In this document: positions 1-12,760 of the stretch, piece after piece
Layout of the letters: each line of letters opens with the position of its first letter
Numbering within the stretch: position 1 is the stretch's first letter
DNA from: Rallus limicola
Lineage: Eukaryota > Chordata > Aves > Gruiformes > Rallidae
Length of the DNA stretch: 64,000 bases
Assembly: GCA_022605955.1 (NCBI GenBank)
Contig: JAKCOZ010000015.1
Location: 5,213,287 to 5,277,286 of the forward strand
Reading direction: 5' to 3'
Position numbers and translations under genes: made by a program
The notes under the pieces: generated by a model
What the model saw: only the letters and a program-made list of their open reading frames with translations
Databases searched by the model: none
What the model was told of the DNA's origin: nothing

Positions 1-1509
1 CTCTCTCTGGCTGTGTTTCCACCCTGGACATGAAAAGAAAGGGTACTGGCTGTTAGAGATGGTGCTGGGGAGCTACCCTGGGACTGCTCAGAGTGCATGT
101 CAGAGGTGGCCAGGTGAGGACAGGGTGCTTCCACTATACCTTGAATTAAGCAACATGTTATATAAGCTTTATACCTTGTATTAAGTAAAAACTCTTCCTA
201 GCTCTGGTTAAAGTCTTTATTTTCTTCCTTTTTTTTTTTTCCTCCAATGGGAATTTAGTTGCTTCTTGCTCATGTTTAACTAGATTATGGTGAAGTTGCA
301 CTTTAACTTAAAGTACTGTTGATACCTTTTTTTATTTTTTTTTTTACCGTGCCTCCCTTCCTTTTCCCAAAGGCTTGAGGATGTCTGTCCACTGGGGACA
401 GAGGTGCAGGGCTTTGGAAGCAAACTGTTCACTCTTCCCACCTGAGCTGGGCCCCAGTGCCTTGCTGCTTCCTGCATTTTCTCATCTTAATTTAGTCTCT
501 TAAAAATCCTCAAAACAATGTCCAGCAGGTTAGGAAGCAGAGCTTCAGTAAATAAAAAGCTGATCACCTGTCAGACTCGTGCAAATCCCATACAGGTCAT
601 TTTCTAAAACTAGAGGCTGTGTTGGTCTTTTAATGGTGCTCCCAAGGGGATGCTTCCCTAAGAACTGATTCTAACCTGACTCTGAGCTACAATACATGCA
701 GTCACTGGTGTGACTAGCAAGTCTTTACTCTGCATGGCTGGTGCAGAAACACAAAACCTGCACCATGCAAACTTTGCCAGCAGTTTCCTAAAGCTTCCCA
801 GCTCTGTGCTCAGCAGTGGGTAACAAGCAGACCTGAAACTGGAGAAATGCCTACAGCAGCTTTTGTTTCACCCTCTGCTTCCCTTTTCCAGGTTATGTAA
901 CTGCCACGTGTTTAAGGTATGTTTTAGTGAGGTTATATTTTGATGTGTGAAGTGTTTATGTTATCTTGGGTTTGGACACTTGATTTAAGAAGGCAAAGCA
1001 CACCAGTAGTTTAAAGATAAATAGGATGAGGAGATGTCTCTGCTCCAGAAACTAATTTGCAGAGATCTCCTCTGTAATTCTAGTTAGTATTACTATGGAC
1101 TAGAAAGGTCATAATGAACTAATATCAATAAAATCTGCTAAACTAACAGGTTTTACTATCAATGAAGAAACTGCTCAATGTGAAGATTTTCTGTTAACGT
1201 TTTTCAGAGGAGCATAGTGTTGACTCAGCAGGTCTACTGAGCCACTAAAAGGAGTTAAGTAGAAATATCTAACTCTTCTTTCCTGTTATGCTACTTCACA
1301 ATTAAGCTCTTGCTTTTGTCAGTTTTTATGTTTCCTGAGTACAGGACCAATAATACTGCATGATGAAAGAAATATCTTGAAGTAGGAACTGTGGGGTTGG
1401 GATTGTAATGTAAGCATGGGGTTAGTTTTAAAAAAAGGGGGGAGGAGGGAAGCAGAAGTTGTATATTCTTTCAGAAACTAGTACCCTGTGCTCCTGTTTG
1501 TTTCTACAG

Positions 1510-1732
1510 CCTTTAAAATTAACACGCCGTGACTGACCGACCCGGTGACAGGGCAGATGAAGGCTGTGTGGGGTCCCTCTGAGTCAACACATACTTCTGA
1601 TCCCCTTCAAAATCCAAGAGGAGTTTGGAGGACTAAACGTGGAAGATGGAAAGCTGTGGACATAGTGGGACCAACTCAGTCCTGACAAGTGTAGATATGG
1701 CTGGAGCTGGCTTTGCTAGGGGCTGCGCTCAG
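1510..1732 (+). other. candidate exon 1 of an unrecognised spliced gene
   Basis: A pyrimidine-rich acceptor (TTTGTTTCTACAG, ending at 1509) and a CAG|gtaaaa donor at 1733 bound 223 bases. These hold about six CpGs, well above the CpG-poor flanks, as expected of a constrained exon. An ATG at 1646 sits in a strong context (AAG ATG G), with an in-frame TAA four codons upstream at 1634-1636. From it 29 codons run open to the donor and end in phase 0 (begins MESCGHSG). A second ORF of 42 codons in another frame (1557-1685, begins MKAVWGPSE, rich in R, K and W) overlaps this start and could be a uORF or the real product. The exon might instead belong to a lncRNA. Earlier exons may lie left of the window. 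Confidence 0.4.
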
Positions 1733-3010
1733 GTAAAATGGAATTAGGTCCCAAGTGTTGGCATAAGGCTGTGGTAGCACTAGTGTAGACCTGTCCTGCA
1801 TATGGTTAGGCTAAAAGTCAGTGCTAAAGCTTTGTTGTCCTGGATAACTCTGGGGAGAATGGGTAACAGTTAAGTGGCCTTGGAATAGTTCTGCATGTTT
1901 GACAATCATTAAGTGTTTATTGTGCTTCCTGTATGAACTCCCTGGTGTGTCAAATCACCAAACAGCAGAACAACAAGAAGGGGTAAATTTAAACTAGTTA
2001 AAGGAAATACTTTACACACAGACTCTGTTCCTTGCCCCCTGAGGAGAGTGTAGGGGCAGATTGTATCGGTTGGTGGGATCAGGGGTCAGACAAATTTGCA
2101 ATAACACAAACTAATGGGAATGGACAGAATAACAATGGTAGATTTGGGGAATGAATAGCTGAAAGTAGACAAATCTGTGCTTTCCTCACAACAACTTCTC
2201 TTGCTGCTCTTGGAGATCAAACACTGAGCCGGATAGACCACTGCTCCAGCCAATAATTTATTCTAGTGTTCTTAAATTTGGTGCCTGGAGATTTATTTAT
2301 TTATTTCAATTGAAAATGGCATGTTCCTGTTATTGTTGATCACCCCATCCAGTGTGTAAGTAAAGCAGTTTCTTGTTATGATAACCGACCAGAACTAAGT
2401 TCTGGTGTGTTGGAACTGTAATGAGAGCAATGCCATGAACAAGATGGAGGAAAGGGCAAGAATGGGGTCCTTAGGGATGGATGGGAAATGGGGGGAAAGG
2501 AAGAAGGTGAAGCAGGAGAATGCTAAAACAAATGGAGTAATATGAAGACTAGAAATTACTTACAGGAAATGGAAACATGAGGAATCACCTTTAATCCCTA
2601 GTGAGAAGGCTTGCTTACACTTTGTAAGGCTGCATTTGAATCCTTAAAATGCCACATGTTTAGAAGCCCAGCACTTTTCCCTTCAAAGCTGTAAACTCCT
2701 GAAGGATAAGAGGTTCTCCTCTGAAGTTTTCTCCTCCAATAAAACCCAAAACAATCAACGAGTTTGAAATCAGTAATAAGAGCAAGTCTTACGATATTGT
2801 GAGGGACCAACTCAAGATTTTTTAATTATTATTTTATTAATAGAATTTTGTGTTCATGTACTGACAACTGGCGTATCAGCCTACACAGTAACACTTGCAT
2901 TGTTTGACTGGCAAGAATAGAGTAAATCTGTGGCCTTGCCTTCCCCTACCTTTTTAGGAGCAACTTTCCTCCTGAAAATTTTAGTAAAGAAATAATCCAT
3001 GCGTGCTCGT

Positions 3011-3041
<31 letters not shown>

Positions 3042-6000
3042 CCATGCTTGTATGCTTTTTAATAGTAATTAAACAGTAGCTGTCTTTAGATCCACAGGCA
3101 AACCATATTCTGGTGTGCCTGACTCATTTCTCCTTTCTGAACAAAAAGGGGAAGCATCTAACCTATATGTGAGGCTGCTCTCATGTTCTGGAAGGCTGAT
3201 ACCTTTACCACGGCACCTCTTGTATAGATATCCTTAGATAGCTATCCAATCTTTTCTGATTTTTATAGGAATTGGTTACAGGAGGGGAAAAAACATGGTC
3301 TCTGGTGCATAGAGAGAATTCCTCGATGGTCTGAAATGCCTCACAGGGCTTTTTTTATCCATAAGATGGATAAGACTTTTCCTTGAAAAGTGAGATTTGC
3401 CTTTTCTTATAACATGGGTTAGTTAAATAGGGATGCAGAAAAACTGAACTAAGGAGCAAGGAAACTCTGGATTGCTATTCATGAGATGTGCTATTTTTTT
3501 TATTTAGGCACACGTAGCTTCTCTGGTACTGAATGCTGGTAAAGATGGATCAGGACTAAACTATGGTATAAGCCAGGTAAGGAGACAGTTAGCAGTTGAA
3601 GAACTAATATTGGTGCAGTGTGTGTGTGTGTATATATATATATATTATACTGAGAGGAAAGTAAGAAAGTTCCTATATCAGAAATTTAGTAGCTGGTACA
3701 CGTCCATGTTAATGGGTAAGAATAAACAGCTGCTTGTGATGGTGGGGGTGTGTGAGTGTGTTCAGGGTTTTTCCCCCTTGGAGAACATTTGTGGGAGCAA
3801 CATAAACTTAAGTAGGAACCCAAACTCTATGCTTATAATTGTCATGATGCTGTTATGATCACCACAATAATCATCACTGTGCTCCACTTAATTTTATACA
3901 TATTCAGACTGTAACATTTTCAGTTGGAATATTAAAGCTATGCAAATATGTTTTAATATTAGTCAGAGATGTTTGCCACCCTACTTCTTCTGAAAAGAGT
4001 AAGTAAGCAAAATTCTTCCATCATCTGTTGACAGAATTGCATGCATATGAACGCTGTGTTGACATGCAGTCTTCGGTACGGAGAGCACCTTCTTGTGTTT
4101 GCTTGGAGAGCTTAACTCTGGAAATACTTTAATACAAGCTACAGAATGTTAGCTCAAATGTTTTGAAACAAAGATTTATTATGTTTCTTCTCTAGCTTTA
4201 CCTCTTAAGGATCACATGGCTGCCTGTGTCCTGTTACCTGTCCCTTACAAGTATCTCTAGAGCCAAGAGAGATGTAGAGATCTCACAAGTAGGACACACC
4301 AATCATTCCTGGTCTGAAGAGGGAAAAATGCCCAAGCAGACTGGTGCCATATTAAAGAATATGATATGAAGTCACCCTGCTGATCAGAGAACCACAAAAG
4401 ACTCCCCAGATTTGGTTCAATTACAGTTGCTCTTCTGTGTCAGCTTTCAGACAGTCATGGGTAAGGGGTGAGCCCTACATGAAGAACTGTGATGGAACAG
4501 TTATCAATAAGTCAGCCAGCAAGGAGGCATGTGGTGACTGGAAACAGGCAGTCCTGCAGTTTAAAATGATGACTTTTAGCTGGAGCTGTGATACACATTT
4601 CATTTCTTCCACAAGGTGAGGTTTCAGTGACGGTGACTGTAGTACGACAGCAAAATCTCACCCTCCCTCCTTTTTGTTCTTTGTGTTTCTCCTCCCCCAA
4701 GGTTTGTCAGACTGTTATAAACCAGTCCTTCTCTCGATGGTGTGTGCATTAAGGTGGGGGGCCAGAGAGTACTTGTGATCTTATTTTTCTTTCCAGTTTT
4801 TTTCAAATTGGGAAGCAAGTCCTTCTTGTTTGTTTGCAAACAAAACAAGTCCTTGTTAGCAAGGCCTGTTTGTTCGTTCTACATTGTTACACAGGCATTG
4901 GTAAATCGAACTTGACACCAACACTTTCTTAATCACGGGAAGTTTTTTACTTGGCAGTGTCTGAAATGCTCCCTCCTTCCTGATACTGAACCTGAGATTT
5001 CTCTATTTTAAAGTTATGTTTAGTTGCTGCTTTTACTCTTTGAGACATCTTGTTGGCAGCTGTTACATTAAAAAGGAGACATTGAATTCATTGCAATTGA
5101 TCTATTGTAAAATTAATTACAAACCAAATAACTTCTGTTACAGCAAAGTCGTTCCAGCTCTGTCAGATGACCTTTTGAGGTACAAGGTACTTTCAAGTAC
5201 AAGTCACCTGTGATTTTACAAGACAAAATGCAGAGATTAAATTTTTTTGTATTTTTGATAGTATCAGTGACTCCTATAGAGAAGCTGATTAGGAAATCTG
5301 CAAGAGAAGATGCAACCCTTGCAATAATTCTGTGCAGATCACAGGCTTGATTAGCCTGAGAAAGAGATGATTAGCCTGTAAGTCTTTGCTTTGGAAAGAG
5401 ATGACTTGGGGTGTGACAGGGGTTACAAAGCCCTTAGTGTTGGTGAGATGAGATAAAGACTAGCCATTCAGCAGCTCGCCTCATACTTTGAAGGCATCAC
5501 CTAAGCCTAGCAGGGTGAGGGCATGTACTTGATGTGATCCATGGTAGACTTGTGTAGCTTATTTCCAAAAGATGTTAAAGGTCTACTTGTGTTGGGAGAG
5601 TGAAGTGGGATATGGAACAGAAATATGCTGAATGTAGGGACCCATATCAGACTCAGAAGGTTCCCTGCGATGAAAATAGTTAAAATAATTACAGTTGGGC
5701 AGAGCACCTGGGGAAAGTGTTGTGCATTTGCAATCTGTGCCTCCCTCTTCCTCCTTCTTACTGTATTATGTGACAGTGGTGAAGACAGTGTGCTACTGTT
5801 GCTCTGATTTGATTGACCTGATCTGTTTTGTATGTTATGTCCTGACCTGGTAAATAAGAAAGGATGTGACCTTGAAGTACATTTTGAATATGATTCTGTT
5901 GTGTTTGCAATGCAGAAAGACTGCTGGGCATTTGAGCCACCGTAAACAGATTAAGGCTTAAAGCAGGTGTCACGTAGCTCAGTTGTAAAGATCCCTTTTC

Positions 6001-8937
6001 ATGCGCCTAATGACAGATTCCATGATCAAGGACATGTGCCCTGAGGATGCGCCATTGTGCATTGCAGGTACACAGCAACATCTTTCATGGATCTGGTAAA
6101 CAGACTTAAGTAATGGACTTAAATCACTCCTTTCTAGGAGTGACCCTGCTCCATCCAAATCTGTAATGAGAATCCCAGGGAAACGAATGGTATAAATGCA
6201 GCAGGCAAAGAATCTTCTCTCCAATGTTCCTCAAAATGAGAAGTGAGTGTAGTACTCTAGAAATGGTTCAAGCTATTCAGAAAGGGTATGAAAGGAGGTC
6301 TAGATTTGGAAGGAGCTTTGTCTGCATGGCTGTTGGGTTTTGGGCGAATTAGGGACAGGAATTGAATGGCAGAGTTCATTTGTGGAGAGGAAAGGGGTTG
6401 AGCAAAATAATTAGGAAATGCTGGCCTAGGCAGGTCTCTGTGATAGTGAGAGAGAGGAAAAAACACCTTTGTGCCCTTGACTTGCCAGCTGATAGCACTG
6501 CTGCACTGACTCATTCGTTAAGGATAGTTGACCACTGACTTGACTCTCAGGAGAATCCTTGAAAGAGCTTAGCTAGCATATTACCATGATATTCTGAGGC
6601 TTTCTACCCTTCCTGAAACAAAAGTAATTGACTCCCTTTCCAGCCAGACTGGGCTCTCAAGTGGAGTGTGTGAGGATACTGGGAGTATGGTACTTTCCTG
6701 CTTGAAACTTCTTACCCTGATTGATGTGTTTGGGCATGCCAGGAGAGGGGCTTGTTTTCTGTTGTTTGGGTTTTTTCCTTTGGCAGAAGTTGCTGGCTTA
6801 TGCTTAAAAGAACTGTTCTGGAGCTTGGAATTTTAATTATTTTAAATCAACTTTTGGTTTTATTGTTATTAAATAAAGTATTCATCTGCTGTAGCAGCCA
6901 TTTAACTCATTGGGAACAATACAGTGTATTTATTTATTTCAGCTTCAATCTGCTGCTGCTAGGCTTTGGACTGCTTTTCCTGGAGAAACACTAGGAGGGA
7001 GGGGTAGAAGCAGAAGAATAACATGAATAAAACTTTTCTTCTGAACTAATTGCCTTGTTCTGAATTGCATAAAACATTTGATCTCTTCTCACTACAAAAT
7101 TTCCTGACAGGAGGATCATTAATAGTAAAGATAATATGAAATGCAAAAGTCACTGTGGTGTTTTAGTTCACTTTTCTTGTTTTCCAGGTAAAACTAGCAC
7201 GTTGTAGCCAGGTACGAAGTGGCAGCAATATGGCCACAAGCTATGGTAAGTTGCACCCCAGTTTGGCTGAAGAAACAGAGAATTCATGTGGCTTCAGTCA
7301 CACCATCTCAAATAAACGTTACTCATGTTTTACTTTGAATTTCACTTCACTCTAGCTCTGTTTGCTTCTCAGGATGGTAAAATTTGGATGCAGGCTTGGA
7401 AGGACCTACCTGAAGTGTGGTGACTTGAAAGCCTGGGCTCCTCTGTAGGAGAAGCAGAACAGGAGAATTCTCTGGGACTTGTACTTTGTATTTAATTTCC
7501 TACAAGCCACCAATCTCTCCGTTCCCTTTAATCAATGTCTGACCGTTTGAACAGACCAAGCGGATCGCTGAAGTCAGCAGGAAGGGCACTGCCATGTCTC
7601 AGCTTCCTTCAAGAGCTAGGCATGTGCTTATGGTGCAATACATGGTGGTTTTCTTCACTAAAGAAACACTGGAGCTTACAGCATTATTTCCAGTCCTACC
7701 CAGAATGTGAGATAAGTGTAGTTTCCTGAATCTGTGTCTAGGTTCTGGACTCCTCTCCCTATTATTCTGGAAGTGTATCTTAACCTCTTAAGCCTGATGT
7801 TCTTAACTGAGTTGAGAAGATTATTCAGCACAATCCTTTTCTCATGGTCTTTGAGGCACTAGAAAGATCTCCTGAAAGTTATTTTCTTAGGGAGGGACAA
7901 CTGGTGATTCTGAAGTTGGGATTCTTTTTCTTTTCCTTCTTGAGAATATGCTTCAGTTTCTTATGTGAAAACTTTCTATTTTTACTTTTTTTCCTTACTC
8001 TAAGCATTGAGCCTGTGTAAGAAAAGATATATTTTCAGAGGTTGTATGGAGAGGGAAGGTAGAATACAGTGTAATCACCTCATGAGCACGAGTGAAGAAA
8101 TATGCATGTGGAAAAGTGATAGGGGAAGTACAAAGGGAAAGAAATGAGCTGACCTGAAGATAAAGATGGTAAGAATTGGTATGTCTGTCTGAGGAGCACT
8201 GTATATATAGCCATTTAACCTGCAAATGAATGCTTTAACTCTCCTAATAATGTCACCTGCTGGGTGGTGTGAAACTGCTGCAGCTTTTACAAGACTCTGT
8301 ATATGTTTTTTGAGAAAAGTTTGTGGGGTTTGGTGGTGGTGTGGTTTGTTTTGGTTTTATTTGGCATGGTGACAAAGGATCTCCTGACTCAGCAAAAATT
8401 AAAAGGGCTAAATGTGAATTTTATTAGCCATCAGTTATTGTCATGGAAAGAATACTAGAGCTAAGAAAAAACAGCCAGAGACATTTGGCTGTAATTGAAA
8501 CATAGTTATAGTATATAATTAGAGAGATAGAGTTAAAAATAAACTCCCTTTATGAGCCCAGGTTTGAATTGAGCATCCTCGGATCCTGTTGGAAATGAGG
8601 GAGTGAGTGGGCGAGACTCTTCTTCCAGTGGTGGTTAATTTTTTCTACTGAATGGGATTGAAAGCCTTCCAGGTATTGCACAGCATCACCTGTTCCTCAG
8701 AAAAAGTAGCCCTTCTGCCTCACTGGAGATATCAGAGTTATGCAGCCATACAAACTGCTTATCTACATGCTCAGCAGGATGTGCTGAAGCTTTAATAATG
8801 GATAATAAAAGGGAAAATCTGCCTCTTTCATAAGATGACCATGCCTTTTTTCTCCAGGTAAGTCATCCTGTGCACACACTACCCATAAAAATAACGACAC
8901 AAGTTACAATGGAGCCCATTGTGCTGCGTCAGCGTAG
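1646..8937 (+). CDS. hypothetical 97-residue protein, four candidate exons
   Basis: The joined segments are 1646-1732, 3508-3576, 7188-7245 and 8858-8937. Phases are 0/0, 0/0, 0/1 and 1 to stop, so the single open frame is kept through all three introns and ends at TAG 8935-8937. All acceptors have long pyrimidine tracts (tttttttatttag, ttgttttccag, ttttttctccag). All donors are good (CAG|gtaaaa, CAG|gtaagg, ATG|gtaagt). CpGs are concentrated in the exons. The product begins MESCGHSG, ends NGAHCAASA and is rich in Ser, Gly, Ala and Asn. It has six Cys, and I see no signal peptide, membrane segment or known domain. I do not recognise it. It could be a chance ORF on a spliced lncRNA. The starts of exons 3 and 4 also read as CAG|GTAA, so they could be recursive splice points rather than exons. 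Confidence 0.35.
3014..3041. repeat. T28 homopolymer
   Basis: A run of 28 T bases with similar words on each side (CCATGCGTG before, CCATGCTTG after). It could be the tail of a small retroposed insertion on the - strand or simple slippage. Confidence 0.8.
3508..3576 (+). other. candidate exon 2 of the unrecognised gene
   Basis: The acceptor is a T-rich run ending ATTTAG at 3507. The donor is AGCCAG|gtaagg at 3577. The exon is 69 bases, 23 codons in phase 0 (AHVASLVLNAGKDG at its start). The other two frames are closed by stops, so the only open frame is the one that joins exon 1 and exon 3. Confidence 0.4.
3619..3646. repeat. (GT)n(AT)n microsatellite
   Basis: About six GT units pass directly into about eight AT units. 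Confidence 0.85.
7188..7245 (+). other. candidate exon 3 of the unrecognised gene
   Basis: The acceptor is CTTTTCTTGTTTTCCAG ending at 7187 and the donor is CTATG|gtaagt at 7246. The exon has 58 bases and two CpGs, and is open in the frame carried from exon 2 (VKLARCSQVRSG). An internal AGCCAG|gtacga could serve as an alternative donor. The exon starts with GTAAAA, so the junction CAG|GTAAAA also resembles a recursive splice site. Confidence 0.35.
8858..8937 (+). other. candidate terminal coding exon 4 of the unrecognised gene
   Basis: The acceptor TGCCTTTTTTCTCCAG ends at 8857. With the G carried from exon 3 the exon encodes G plus 25 codons and then TAG at 8935-8937. It has three CpGs. The 3' UTR would run on; the first AATAAA downstream that I noticed is at 10661-10666. 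The exon opens with GTAAGT, so the site equally fits a recursive-splicing point (pyrimidine tract, CAG|GTAAGT). Confidence 0.3.
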
Positions 8938-8999
8938 CTGCTCCATACCATAGGCTTCTCCTCTCATTTGCCCTGGACTTCTAAGTAGTTTGTACACAT

Positions 9000-11650
9000 T
9001 TTGTAAGTGACTTCTAACCATACTCATAATGCAAGTTCACTGAGTTAATGACTCTCCGTATAAGGCTCGGTTAATGAAATGTGTTTCAGTTGTAAAGCTC
9101 ACCTGTGTGAGAAGGGTGGCTGTAAGAGCAAAATCCTCTTCTGTGAAACTATTTGAAAATGAAAGTGAGGTGGATTTTTTTTTTTTTAATGCTGCTGTTT
9201 TCACAATCATCTACTTCAGGTTTTATCACGTCTGCACAGCAGTTACAGCATGACTCACCGGCTGGGGTATGCTTCCTGACTGATAACACTCCTCACCTAC
9301 CTCTCCTTCTCCAAATGCTGGTGTTCAACGTGTCACTGTAGTACAAGCTAATAGATTACAACAGCAATCACGCCAATAACTCATCCAGAGAAAATGTAGG
9401 CTCTAAGGATTCAAAACATGAAATGGATGGGGTGGGTCTAAAGATATCCCCAACTAGTGTGAGAGCTAATCCTCTGATCTGCTTCAACACCCTGCATGTG
9501 AATTGTGGGGCAATGCAAATGCTCAGAAGCAGGCGATGCTTGTGTAAAACTTGCCATTGTAAAGTTTGAGAAGATGATTGAGTTGTTTGGCCAGTGGGTT
9601 GACTGGTGATATGCTGAAGGTAAGAGCTTTTGGTTTCTGTTCCCAGGTTAACTAGCTTCATTATGTTTTGAATTTCAGCTTTTCTAAACACTTTCGAGCT
9701 TAGTGCTAAGGTGCTATTTGTGACTGTGTCCATTACAAGACAGGTACTTTCCAAATACTTAAGACATTTGTAGTTCAAGTGATAAAGGAAACAGGGGGCA
9801 GGGGGAACGACACAACTTAGAAATAAGCCAGATATAAGTAGTACAAGTAACTCACCAAGAAATTGTGTTGACCTTAAATAATCTAAAAGTACTTAAAATC
9901 TAAAACCACTTAAACTGTGTTAAAGATTCTTTGAGACAATAGGGGCTTGCTGATGAGACAAAGGTAACTCCATTAACATTATCTGAGGTATAAGTGAATA
10001 TGAGAGCATGGAGATGAAGGGCAAGACAGGAGGGTTCCTCACTGAAAGTGTGGGTATCAGCTTTGCTTGCTGTGTGGCCACACACATATTTTGGCTCCGT
10101 TCTGACTTGAAGGAGAAAGGGGGAGTCCCATTTGTCATCTTTTTTCCCCTCTTTCTCCTGGGACTGATGAAGAGACCACAGTAGTCTCTGATGGTCTCAT
10201 CCAGGTCAGTGCACTGCAGTCAGGATTGATGGTGAGTGGTGCAAGAAACCAATGAAGGAGGACACTCTGGAGGGAAGAGGAAGGCAGGGTGCTACAATGT
10301 ACATCTACAGCTTCAACACGAATGGGTTGTTCACTCAGTGTAGTGGTGAGATCATGGGTGCGCTTTGAAAATGCAAAGTATCTATAATTCCATCAGGCAG
10401 AACGTGACCCATAATTACTTCCTTACACTGTTGTATGATTTCACACGCCTGCTTTACTCTGCTTGTGTTCAAGCAGATCCATATTACAATGCAAATTTAC
10501 CAGCAGTACTACAGAACAGAGGCCAAGTTTCAAGCAAGTGTTCGTTAAGGGAGTTTTTTTCATACCTGTTTGAGTAGCAAGGCAGGGAAAATGACAGAAA
10601 AAACCCAAAACCTGCATTCAAACTGTTAATTTAACATGTTATGACAGATCTAGATTCATTAATAAAACACAAGCTGGCTGAAGACTGAAACTTTGTTGTT
10701 TTTCTGTGTGTGAACTTAGGTTTCATTTACCTCTGTGAGATGTTTATCCCAGTACCTCTCTTCCAAAATCATTTCCCTTGAGTAAAATGCTGGTACTAAC
10801 CTCCTGGTGCCAGCAGCATCTGAGAAATGACTACATCACCTGAAGCTTGTATGTACAGACAGCATGGCTATTTCCAAATGACATAAACACACTCGTCTCA
10901 AGGCATCGAGCGGGTCTGCTGCTTAGGAAAGGTGAATAAAATGGTTTGTCTGGATATTGCATTTGAGAGGACTGCAACTGTTGTGCTGGTGTTCTTACAC
11001 TATGGTTTCCTCTGTAAGGATGATTAGGTACTGTCCTGGTGTTATTGTAAAGGGCATTATCTGCACCTCCTCACCACTCCTTGAATTTGCTCTTCTGTTG
11101 TATGTGAGCAGATGTACTCTTGATGTCACAGGCAGGCACCAGGGAAAGGGGTAGCTGACTTTCCCAACTCCACACCCAGCACACACCACAACTCTGCGCA
11201 GTGCTAAAGCACACGGGCTGTGACAGTCCTGGGGGAGCTGAGGGGAAATGGAGGCACATTGACAAATGTTACAACGATGGCTGTGCAACTCCAAGGATTC
11301 TAGTTACACTGTAACTGGGTTTCAGCGGGTAGGAGAGGCCGTCCCTAAGTCCTGTGGCTCTCCCAGCCCCATCTTGTGTCTCCAGCAGTGCGGGCAGGCT
11401 CAGGCTGGGCTGTGCGGGGACAAGGTGAGCGAGCACCTCCTTCCCCAGTCCCTCTACATCCTTACCACCCCCAGCACGGACTCTGTCCCCTTCTACAGGC
11501 TGCCCGTCAGTCATCACTGATTTGTCTGATCCTGTTTCAGACCAGTTGATACAATTTGCCCCGAACTTCTCCTGTGGCAACAAGCTCCAGGAACGTGTTA
11601 CCTGTTCTGTACAGTAGCTTTTAACTGTTTCCAGGCAATCTCCTGACAGC
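9000..11650. other. stretch without recognised features
   Basis: AT-rich, CpG-poor DNA. An AATAAA at 10661-10666 could end the candidate small gene upstream. Two longer ORFs occur on the - strand (9778-9368 and 11583-11269), but neither shows domains, splice context or a known family, and their length fits chance. GC rises from about 11150 toward the CpG island. Confidence 0.5.
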
Positions 11651-12533
11651 TGGAACTGATGCCGCCCCCCCCCCGCCCCCCTTCCATGTTTAGGGCTGGG
11701 GTGAGTTTCCTGTTTGCCTCCCCTGCTGCGCGGTATAAACCAGAGGACTTAATCCGCAGGCGGCTCTCCGCGGGCATCTGCATTTTTCAGTGTGCAGAGG
11801 CCCTTTAAATCTCTTTCTAGACAGTTCTCCCGCTGCTGTAGTTGGTGAAATAGGAATAGCCCCCTGTTGTGGTAAACGCAAGCCAGCCACGAAAGCTCTC
11901 CGGTTACGGTAGAAAACCGGCGGGGGGGAGCGGGAGGCGGCCCTCGGCCGCGGGTCCCGCGGCTGCGCTCGCAGCCCTCCCCCGCGGAGAGGAGCCGGAT
12001 CCCGCTCCAGACGTCGAGCTGCTCCCCTGCGCAGGGGGCTGAGCTCCGCCGGCCGCTTCCCCCTCCCCGGGAAGATTTAGGACGTGTTTGTTTTTATGTT
12101 GCTGCTCTCTCCAGGGCACCGTCCGTCCGTCCCCCCCCCCTCCACGGCGGTGGCGCTAGGGCTGTTTCCCCTCTGCTTCCCTTCCTCCTCGGCCTCCGCT
12201 CGTAAGCTAATTAAGCGGCTGCTCCGTGGGACACTAAACCCCGGGGCGAGAGACAGAAACGCGCTTAAGTTTTGCACGCTGATTTTGACCGTCGGGAGAA
12301 TGCATCTTCCCCCCCGCCCGCCCCAATCGCGGAGGCGGGGGAGGTCTAGGCCTCTCCCCCCGCCCGTGGCCCGGCCCCTACCGCCACCGCCCCCGGTCAC
12401 TCGCTGTCCCCTCCCCTCCCGGGCTCGCCAGCGCCCCCGGTGGGGGCAGCGGTTGCCCCAGCACGCCCCTCCCCCCCCCCCCCACCCCGAACAAAGTGCG
12501 ATCCGCTCCGAGCTGGCCTTCGTAAAAGTTCGC

Positions 12534-12539
12534 TTTATT
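12534..12539 (-). terminator. poly(A) signal of the intronless - strand gene
   Basis: Read on the - strand this is AATAAA within GTAAATAAAGCG. It lies 222 bases past the stop codon at 12761. It gives a short 3' UTR with no sign of splicing. Confidence 0.7.
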
Positions 12540-12573
12540 TACAGGGGAGGCGCGGGGGGGTCCTTCCCTCGTT

Positions 12574-12589
12574 CACACACACACACACA
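12574..12589. repeat. (CA)8 microsatellite
   Basis: Eight CA units within the 3' UTR of the - strand gene, so the transcript would carry (UG)n. Confidence 0.85.
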
Positions 12590-12760
12590 TCTCTAGTTAG
12601 CCAACCCCCCCGACAAAAACGCAAAGGGGTGGCTGAGAAATAAATACACCTCTCCCACCCCTCCACCCTCCCCGAGGCGGAGAGGCTTCGCCCCCAGCAC
12701 TTTTTCTCTCCGCTAAAACCAGCCAGGGAAAGCCGGAGCAGCGCGTCCATCTGCGGGGGC

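Noticed and set aside
9368..9778. 136-codon - strand ORF
   Set aside because: No known family, no splice or promoter context, and a chance-level length.
12084..12596. 170-codon + strand ORF in the CpG island
   Set aside because: Low-complexity Pro/Arg/Ser product from C-rich DNA, overlapping the 3' UTR of the - strand gene; a composition shadow.
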